Origin: Paenibacillus sp. LS1
Lineage (GTDB): Bacteria; Bacillota; Bacilli; Paenibacillales; Paenibacillaceae
Assembly (NCBI RefSeq): GCF_026013365.1
Contig: NZ_JAPDOE010000018.1
Coordinates: 1-64,000, forward strand
Reading direction: 5' to 3'
Length of the DNA stretch: 64,000 nt
Shown here one piece after another: positions 59,093-64,000 of the stretch (positions within the stretch are counted from its first letter, which is position 1; the number at the start of each line of letters is the position of its first letter). A model generated the notes under the pieces. The model had not been told where the DNA came from, searched no databases, and was given only the letters and a program-made list of their open reading frames with translations. A program made the translations under genes and the position numbers.

Positions 59093-59977
59093 ATGCAATA
59101 TGCCGCGATAAACGGAGAGTTGGTTCATATGGCGGCAGCCGTGGTTCCTGTAACGGATCACGGCTTTTTGTACGGACTTGGGTTGTTTGAGACGTTTCGG
59201 ACCTATCAGGGGGTCCCTTATCTTCTGGAACGGCATCTGGAGCGGATGGCTTCGGGGTGTGAGGAACTGGGCATTCCTTTTACAACGACTGCGGCAGAGG
59301 TGACAGATTGGATTCAACGCTTGATGGATGCGAACGGACTTCAGGATGCGTATGTGCGATACACGGTATCAGCCGGTGAAGCACCGCTAGGCTTACCTTC
59401 TGGTGATTATTCGAAGCCGAATCATATTGTACTGGCAAAAGCATTACCTCAACCTTCTCCCTCTTTATATGAGAGCGGCAAAATGCTTCAACGGTTGTCT
59501 ACACCTCGCAACACGCCTGAAGGAGAAGTGCGGTTCAAGTCGCTCCATTACATGAACAGCATTCTGGCGAAACGGGAGCTGAACCGGTACGGGCAGTATG
59601 TGCAGGGGGCAGAAGGGCTACAATTAACTCGTGATGGTCATGTCGCTGAGGGCATTGTTAGCAATGTATGTTGGGTACGGGAAAATGTACTCTACACGCC
59701 AGCGCTCTCAACCGGCATTCTGCCGGGTATCACGAGAGCTGTGGTACTTGAGATCGCCATGCAGCAAGGAATTCCCTGCATAGAAACGCTAGCGGCTTGG
59801 GAGGATCTCCTGCAAGCCGATGAAATATTTTTAACCGGCTCGGTGGCGGAACTGGTTCCTGTTACGACTCTGCGGGATCAGGAAGGAATCGAAACGATAA
59901 TCAGCAACGGACATATAGGCCCGGTTACAGCAGTCCTTCTGGGTATGTACCGGCAGAAAGCGGGGTATACTTCATGA
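59093..59977 (+). CDS. pabC: 4-amino-4-deoxychorismate lyase
   Basis: PabC releases pyruvate from aminodeoxychorismate to give p-aminobenzoate. The 294-residue fold-type IV PLP protein has VVPVTDHGFLYGLGLFETFRTYQG at the start, the PLP lysine in EVRFKSLHYMNSILAKREL, the EGIVSNVCWV motif and GILPGITRAVVLE. Relatives include branched-chain and D-amino acid transaminases, but the operon identifies it. It overlaps folP by four bases. Confidence 0.94.
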   Translation: MQYAAINGELVHMAAAVVPVTDHGFLYGLGLFETFRTYQGVPYLLERHLERMASGCEELGIPFTTTAAEVTDWIQRLMDANGLQDAYVRYTVSAGEAPLGLPSGDYSKPNHIVLAKALPQPSPSLYESGKMLQRLSTPRNTPEGEVRFKSLHYMNSILAKRELNRYGQYVQGAEGLQLTRDGHVAEGIVSNVCWVRENVLYTPALSTGILPGITRAVVLEIAMQQGIPCIETLAAWEDLLQADEIFLTGSVAELVPVTTLRDQEGIETIISNGHIGPVTAVLLGMYRQKAGYTS

Positions 59978-60837
59978 CACTTACACCTGTCATCTATGAA
60001 CGGAACTATGCATGGGGGCCAGCTGAGTTGAAGCTGGGTACAAGAACACAGATCATGGGCATTCTTAACGTCACGCCTGACTCGTTCTCGGATGGTGGAC
60101 GTTATACCAACGTGGAGCGGGCGGTGGCCCATGCCAAGCAGATGATGGAGGACGGGGCGGACCTGATTGATATCGGTGGGGAGTCCACTAGACCTGGTTC
60201 AGATGTCGTGGGCGCCGATGAAGAGCTTAGCCGGATCATTCCGGTTATCGAAGCATTACATCAGCAAGCCCCGCACATTCCAATATCGGTAGACACGTAT
60301 AAGGCTAATGTTGCGCGTCAAGCTATTCTAGCGGGTGCCCATATCATTAATGATGTGTGGGGTGCCAAGGCAGACCTAGATATGGCCCGCACGGCAGCAG
60401 AGCTCGGGTGTCCCATCATTCTGATGCATAATCGGCAGTATCGGAATTACACCGATTATCTGAGTGATGTCGTCAGCGATTTGCAGGAGAGCATACAGAT
60501 TGCGTTAACAGCTGGAGTGAAAGCAGATCAGATTATTCTGGACCCGGGCATTGGTTTTGTGAAGGATCTGAAGGAAAATCTGGCGCTCATGTCATCGCTC
60601 GGTTTACTCAATGAAATGGGATATCCCGTGTTGCTAGCCACTTCACGCAAAAGATTCATCCAGAACACCCTGGATGTCACTGCGGATGATGCGTTGGAAG
60701 GAACGGCTGCGACCGTTGCATTTGGCATCGCCCAAGGCTGCCAGATGGTTCGGGTTCATGATGTGAAGCCGATTCGGCGGACGGCAGACATGTGTGATGC
60801 TATGTTATATGCGTCTCCGGGTATACGGAGGAAATAA
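59974..60837 (+). CDS. folP: dihydropteroate synthase
   Basis: FolP joins p-aminobenzoate to hydroxymethyl-dihydropterin diphosphate; it is the sulfonamide target. The 287-residue TIM-barrel protein has IMGILNVTPDSFSDGG (27-42), DIGGESTRPGS, NDVWG, DPGIGFVKDLKENLALM and SRKRFI. The start overlaps the pabC stop (ATGA). A hairpin (CGGGTC/GACCCG) follows and folB comes 117 bp later. Confidence 0.96.
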   Translation: MTLTPVIYERNYAWGPAELKLGTRTQIMGILNVTPDSFSDGGRYTNVERAVAHAKQMMEDGADLIDIGGESTRPGSDVVGADEELSRIIPVIEALHQQAPHIPISVDTYKANVARQAILAGAHIINDVWGAKADLDMARTAAELGCPIILMHNRQYRNYTDYLSDVVSDLQESIQIALTAGVKADQIILDPGIGFVKDLKENLALMSSLGLLNEMGYPVLLATSRKRFIQNTLDVTADDALEGTAATVAFGIAQGCQMVRVHDVKPIRRTADMCDAMLYASPGIRRK

Positions 60838-60954
60838 TGCTGGCGGGTCCCTGGTGACCCGTCCATTAGAAGCGCAGCGTTTTTCAAAGGCGAAGCTAAG
60901 GTATAACTTCAAATAGATGAAAATTTCAATATATATAGAGGGCAGGCGGATCGT

Positions 60955-61317
60955 ATGGATAGAATGGTATTGCACCGTATGGAGTATTACGGATATCATG
61001 GCGTTTTTGCAGAAGAACGGAAGCTTGGGCAGCGGTACTATATTGATCTGGAGATTGATATGGACCTGAGTGAGGCTGGACGTAACGATGATCTGACCAA
61101 AACGATCAACTATGCGGAGATTCATGAGCTGGTAAAACAGATTGTTGAGAATAAATCATTCCAGTTAATTGAAGCTTTGGGCGAACATATTGCATCTTCT
61201 TTACTAGACACTTATACTATTATCAATGCATTGACAGTCAAGGTGACGAAGCCACATCCGCCATTCGATATTCATTTTGAGGGCGTAACGGTAGAGCTTC
61301 GCCGCACAAGAAAGTGA
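60955..61317 (+). CDS. folB: dihydroneopterin aldolase
   Basis: FolB cleaves dihydroneopterin to hydroxymethyl-dihydropterin and glycolaldehyde. The 120-residue protein has MEYYGYHGVFAEERKLGQRYYIDLEID, TINYAEIHELV, the glutamate/alanine helix LIEALGEHIASSLL and VTKPHPPFDIHFEGVTVE. GAGGGCAGG serves as ribosome site. It ends nine bases before folK. Confidence 0.96.
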   Translation: MDRMVLHRMEYYGYHGVFAEERKLGQRYYIDLEIDMDLSEAGRNDDLTKTINYAEIHELVKQIVENKSFQLIEALGEHIASSLLDTYTIINALTVKVTKPHPPFDIHFEGVTVELRRTRK

Positions 61318-61326
61318 GAACCGATC

Positions 61327-61875
61327 ATGATTGCACATTCGACCTCTGAATCTTCAGAGGCTTATATTGCTTTAGGGGCCAATTTGGGTGACCGTGAACA
61401 GACGCTGCTTGAAGCATTGTCTTTGCTGGATGAACACCCCCATATATCCGTTCTGCGCTGTTCTGCGCTATATGAGACGGAACCCGTAGGATATGTAGAT
61501 CAGCCTGCTTTTCTGAATATGGCAGTCGCCGTACAGGCGATGCTGACACCGGAGCAGTTGCTTACGGAATTATTGGATATCGAGAACCGACTCGGTCGTG
61601 TTCGTGATATTCGCTGGGGACCACGCACCGTTGATCTGGATCTGCTCTGGATGCATGATGAGACGCGAGATACCGAATTGCTTCAATTGCCTCATCCCCG
61701 TATGGGTGAGCGGGCTTTTGTGCTGGTACCGCTGTCGGATATCGTACCAGAGGGCGAGGAATCAGGTCTATATACCTTTGTACACTCATCGTTGTCTGTA
61801 CTGGATGGAAAGGATGGAATACAGCTTTGGAAAACATGCAATTGGCCAATCGAATCCGGGCATTCCGGAAGCTGA
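61327..61875 (+). CDS. folK: 2-amino-4-hydroxy-6-hydroxymethyldihydropteridine pyrophosphokinase
   Basis: FolK transfers pyrophosphate from ATP to hydroxymethyl-dihydropterin, making the FolP substrate. The 182-residue protein has AYIALGANLGDREQTLLEAL, YETEPVGYVDQPAFLNMAV, LGRVRDIRWGPRTVDLDLLW and LPHPRMGERAFVLVPLSDI. The last 49 bases overlap the small HTH gene in another frame. Confidence 0.96.
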   Translation: MIAHSTSESSEAYIALGANLGDREQTLLEALSLLDEHPHISVLRCSALYETEPVGYVDQPAFLNMAVAVQAMLTPEQLLTELLDIENRLGRVRDIRWGPRTVDLDLLWMHDETRDTELLQLPHPRMGERAFVLVPLSDIVPEGEESGLYTFVHSSLSVLDGKDGIQLWKTCNWPIESGHSGS

Positions 61876-62030
61876 AAGGTTTAACACAACATGAACTTGC
61901 TGCCGAGACCGGCATCTCGCTGGCCATTCTGGGAACTATTGAGCGGGGGAACCGTAAGGTAACACAGCAAGAGCTGGATCGAATTGCCGGAGTACTGGCG
62001 ATCAGTATCGAGGAGTTACAGGGCAAGTAG
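61827..62030 (+). CDS. yazB: small Xre-type HTH protein (YazB-like)
   Basis: The 67-residue protein is a single Cro/CI helix-turn-helix: NRIRAFRKLKGLTQHELAAETGISLAILGTIERGNRKVTQQELDRIAGVLAISIEELQ. There is no second domain. TTG 61827 or ATG 61836 may start it; AAGGATGG lies upstream inside folK. YazB sits between folK and dusB in B. subtilis as well; its targets are not known. The long overlap suggests co-translation with folK. Confidence 0.9.
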   Translation: MENMQLANRIRAFRKLKGLTQHELAAETGISLAILGTIERGNRKVTQQELDRIAGVLAISIEELQGK

Positions 62031-62126
62031 GACCGTTTCGTTTTCGTCATGCTACAACAACAAAGACATCGATCGAACTTAATATCGTGATATATACAGA
62101 ATTAAAAAAGGAGTGGAACGACTACC

Positions 62127-63146
62127 GTGCTTAACATTGGTGGCATTGAAATGAAAAACCAGGTCGTACTTGCGCCGATGGCTGGCGTATGTAATCCGGC
62201 TTTTCGTTTGATCGCAAAAGAATTCGGAACAGGCCTCGTATGCGCGGAGATGGTGAGTGGCAAAGCCATTGTCCATGGCAACCAGCGTACACGTGAGATG
62301 TTGTTTGTAGATGAGCGTGAGAAACCGCTGAGCCTTCAGATTTTTGGGGGAGATCGTGATTCCCTCGTAGAAGCAGCCAAAATCGTGGACAAAGAAACGA
62401 ATGCAGACATCATCGACATTAACATGGGATGCCCTGTGCCAAAAGTGACGAAATGTGATGCAGGTGCACGTTGGTTGCTTGATCCGAACAAAATCTATGA
62501 GATGGTATCCGCTGTCGTGGACGCGGTCGAAAAGCCGGTGACGGTCAAGATGCGTATCGGCTGGGATAATGAGCATATCTTCGCAGTTGAAAATGCGCTC
62601 GCGGTTGAACGCGCTGGCGGGCAGGCGGTAAGTGTACACGGTCGTACGCGTGAGCAACTCTATACAGGCACAGCTGACTGGTCACACATCAAAGATGTAA
62701 AAGAGGCTGTCTCTATTCCGGTGATCGGCAATGGTGATGTCCATACACCAGAGGATGCACGCCGTATGCTGGATGAAACGGGTTGTGACGGAGTTATGAT
62801 CGGGCGTGCCGCCTTGGGTAACCCGTGGATGCTGTATCGTACCATTCAATACTTAAGCACGGGTAAATTGCTTCCTGACCCGAATGGTGAAGAGAAGATT
62901 CGTGTTGCCATCCTGCATATGGATCGCCTGATCGCACTGAAGAACGAGACGGTTGCTGTACGCGAGATGCGCAAACATCTGGCTTGGTATTTGAAAGGCT
63001 TGAAAGGATCTGCCCGCATCAAGGATGTTATTATGGAAGGAACCAAGCGGGATGAGATGGTACAGATTCTGGAGAACTTTGTGGATCAGCTGAAAAGCGA
63101 AGGTAATTTGGAGTCTGAACCGGTAATCGCCGGAAATGCATCTTAA
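62127..63146 (+). CDS. dusB: tRNA-dihydrouridine synthase DusB
   Basis: DusB reduces uridines in the tRNA D-loop using FMN. The 339-residue protein has VVLAPMAGVCNPAFR, LQIFGGDRDSLVEAAK, DINMGCPVPKVTKCDAGARWLLDP with the catalytic cysteine in KCDAG, VSVHGRTREQLYTGTADW, PVIGNGDV and GVMIGRAALGNPW. GTG 62127 matches the B. subtilis N-terminus; AAAAAAGGAGTGG lies upstream. A hairpin (63158-63178) follows. Confidence 0.96.
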   Translation: MLNIGGIEMKNQVVLAPMAGVCNPAFRLIAKEFGTGLVCAEMVSGKAIVHGNQRTREMLFVDEREKPLSLQIFGGDRDSLVEAAKIVDKETNADIIDINMGCPVPKVTKCDAGARWLLDPNKIYEMVSAVVDAVEKPVTVKMRIGWDNEHIFAVENALAVERAGGQAVSVHGRTREQLYTGTADWSHIKDVKEAVSIPVIGNGDVHTPEDARRMLDETGCDGVMIGRAALGNPWMLYRTIQYLSTGKLLPDPNGEEKIRVAILHMDRLIALKNETVAVREMRKHLAWYLKGLKGSARIKDVIMEGTKRDEMVQILENFVDQLKSEGNLESEPVIAGNAS

Positions 63147-63157
63147 TTGTAAACGCA

Positions 63158-63178
63158 GCTGTAAAACGTTTACAGCTA
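63158..63178 (+). terminator. hairpin after dusB
   Basis: AGCTGTAAA pairs with TTTACAGCT around three bases. No T run follows, so termination is uncertain. Confidence 0.4.
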
Positions 63179-63192
63179 TAGGGGGCGTAACA

Positions 63193-63221
63193 TTGACTTT
63201 TCGAGATCGTTCCCCTATAAT
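63193..63221 (+). promoter_or_regulatory. sigma-A promoter of greA
   Basis: TTGACT (63193-63198) and perfect TATAAT (63216-63221) with the ideal 17-bp spacer. The resulting leader is about 170 bases. Confidence 0.85.
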
Positions 63222-63397
63222 TTCTCAGTATAAAATTCGCCATGTGCGTTAATAAGGCTATAGCATCAGGAGGAATATTCTATTTCTCTGGAGAACTTCA
63301 TATAGTTTTGAAGATGTATGCGAGCGGAGCTCTGTAACAAGCACTGATTCCGTTGCCGTACAATCAAATTATTCCCATGACAGGAGAATCGGTTGAG

Positions 63398-63877
63398 ATG
63401 AGCGACAAGGAAGTTATCCTTACACCAGAAGGACTCAAGAAGCTGGAAGAAGAATTGGAAACATTGAAATCAGTGAAGCGCCGCGAAGTGGCTGAACGGA
63501 TTAAGGTAGCCATCGGGTATGGAGATATCAGTGAAAACTCTGAATACGAAGACGCGAAGAATGAGCAAGCTTTCATTGAAGGACGTATAATCACGTTGGA
63601 GAAATTGCTTCGTAACGCGCGGATTATTAACAGCGACGAGATCGATACCGATGCCGTAAGCGTGGGTGCAACCGTCACTGTAGAAGATCTGGAGTTTGGC
63701 GACATCACAGAATATACAATTGTAGGTACAGCGGAGGCAGATCCGCTTCAGAACAAGATATCGAATGAGAGCCCTGTAGGTAAATCGATTCTCGGCAAGA
63801 AAAAAGGTACAGTTGTTGATGTAAGTGTGCCTGCTGGCGTAATTCAATATAAAATTATAGACATTAAAAAGCTATAG
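63398..63877 (+). CDS. greA: transcription elongation factor GreA
   Basis: GreA enters the RNA polymerase secondary channel and stimulates cleavage of backtracked RNA. The 159-residue protein has an N-terminal coiled coil (about residues 8-75) with acidic tip residues D43 and E46 in GDISENSEYEDAKNEQ, and a C-terminal FKBP-like domain (VGTAEADPLQNKISNESPVGKSILGKKKGT). ATG 63398 follows ACAGGAGA by about 11 bases; earlier in-frame ATGs lack ribosome sites. Own promoter and terminator make it a single unit. Confidence 0.95.
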   Translation: MSDKEVILTPEGLKKLEEELETLKSVKRREVAERIKVAIGYGDISENSEYEDAKNEQAFIEGRIITLEKLLRNARIINSDEIDTDAVSVGATVTVEDLEFGDITEYTIVGTAEADPLQNKISNESPVGKSILGKKKGTVVDVSVPAGVIQYKIIDIKKL

Positions 63878-63904
63878 CAACGAAGCAGTTGGGCACGGTA
63901 AACA

Positions 63905-63929
63905 AAAGCTTCCTTAGGGAAGCTTTTTC
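63905..63929 (+). terminator. intrinsic terminator after greA
   Basis: AAAGCTTCC pairs with GGAAGCTTT around a four-base loop, with TTTTTC at the end. Confidence 0.9.
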
Positions 63930-63993
63930 AACATTAGAGGAAAAACGTCCTCTCGCGATGCCTGCAATGTAAATAAGGAGATGAATACAGATC

Positions 63994-64000
63994 ATGACGG
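63994..64000 (+). CDS. lysS: start of the next gene, probably lysS (cut by the window end)
   Basis: ATG ACG G follows TAAGGAG about 13 bases upstream. By gene order after dusB and greA this should be lysyl-tRNA synthetase. Only two codons are visible, so the identity is inferred from position alone. Confidence 0.4.

Noticed and set aside
61827..62030. yazB plus folK overlap as a toxin-antitoxin pair
   Set aside because: FolK is a clear housekeeping enzyme and the small HTH gene is conserved at this place in Bacillus; there is no toxin partner.

Overview
The window is chromosomal DNA from an endospore-forming Firmicute, most likely a Paenibacillus. Nearly all genes lie on the + strand. Their order follows the origin-proximal right arm of the Bacillus subtilis chromosome (csfB-yaaO-tmk-yaaQ-yaaR-holB-yaaT-yabA through to the folate cluster, dusB and lysS). 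Base composition, frequent GTG/TTG starts behind strong Shine-Dalgarno sites, and lineage-specific insertions and losses argue for Paenibacillus rather than Bacillus. No rRNA, tRNA, CRISPR array, intact insertion sequence or prophage was seen. Assignments come from reading motifs and remembered family sequences; no search was run.

Layout. 0.2-6.2 kb is the least conserved part: a small lipoprotein, a DnaA-box palindrome, a membrane protein on the minus strand, the sigma-G inhibitor Gin (csfB), an unusually long PLP decarboxylase, a 362-bp inverted-repeat element and a CidA/LrgA-LrgB pair. 6.4-12.3 kb is a replication and signalling block: tmk, the c-di-AMP receptor darA, yaaR, holB, ricT, yabA, trmN6, rsmI. 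12.5-14.4 kb has abrB on the minus strand with a Spo0A-box promoter, and an HD-domain phosphohydrolase. 14.7-23.3 kb runs tatD, a c-di-AMP (ydaO-type) riboswitch with a short leader ORF in front of the cell-wall protein yabE, rnmV, ksgA, yabG, veg, sspF, ispE, purR, spoVG. 23.6-33.4 kb holds glmU, prs, a small minus-strand gene, pth, fin, mfd, a PrsA-like foldase and spoVT. 33.6-44.7 kb is a sporulation and division block: yabM, yabN (mazG), hup, rqcP, yabP, yabQ, divIC, yabR, spoIIE, yabS, yabT. 44.7-55.4 kb holds tilS, hpt, ftsH, the nadABC operon, coaX, hslO and a second PpiC foldase. 55.8-63.9 kb holds cysK, the p-aminobenzoate/folate operon (pabB-pabA-pabC-folP-folB-folK-yazB), dusB and greA. 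The first bases of what is probably lysS close the window.

Function. Two themes recur. One is sporulation control: Gin and Fin restrain forespore sigma factors, AbrB/SpoVT/SpoVG/SpoIIE set timing, and YabG/SspF/YabP/YabQ act in spore assembly. The other is nucleotide signalling and wall homeostasis: DarA and the ydaO riboswitch both sense c-di-AMP, and RicT, GlmU, YabE and YabM link to biofilm, wall precursors and remodelling. Compared with the B. subtilis order as I recall it, yazA, metS, yabJ and ctc are absent, while lrgAB-like genes, hup and nadABC are inserted.

I found no clearly new multi-gene system. The best candidates for new biology are small: the 362-bp element, a 40-bp palindrome inside a coding region, the DnaA-box palindrome, the leader ORF behind the riboswitch, and the rearranged VWA fold of YabS in a phosphatase-VWA-kinase cluster.
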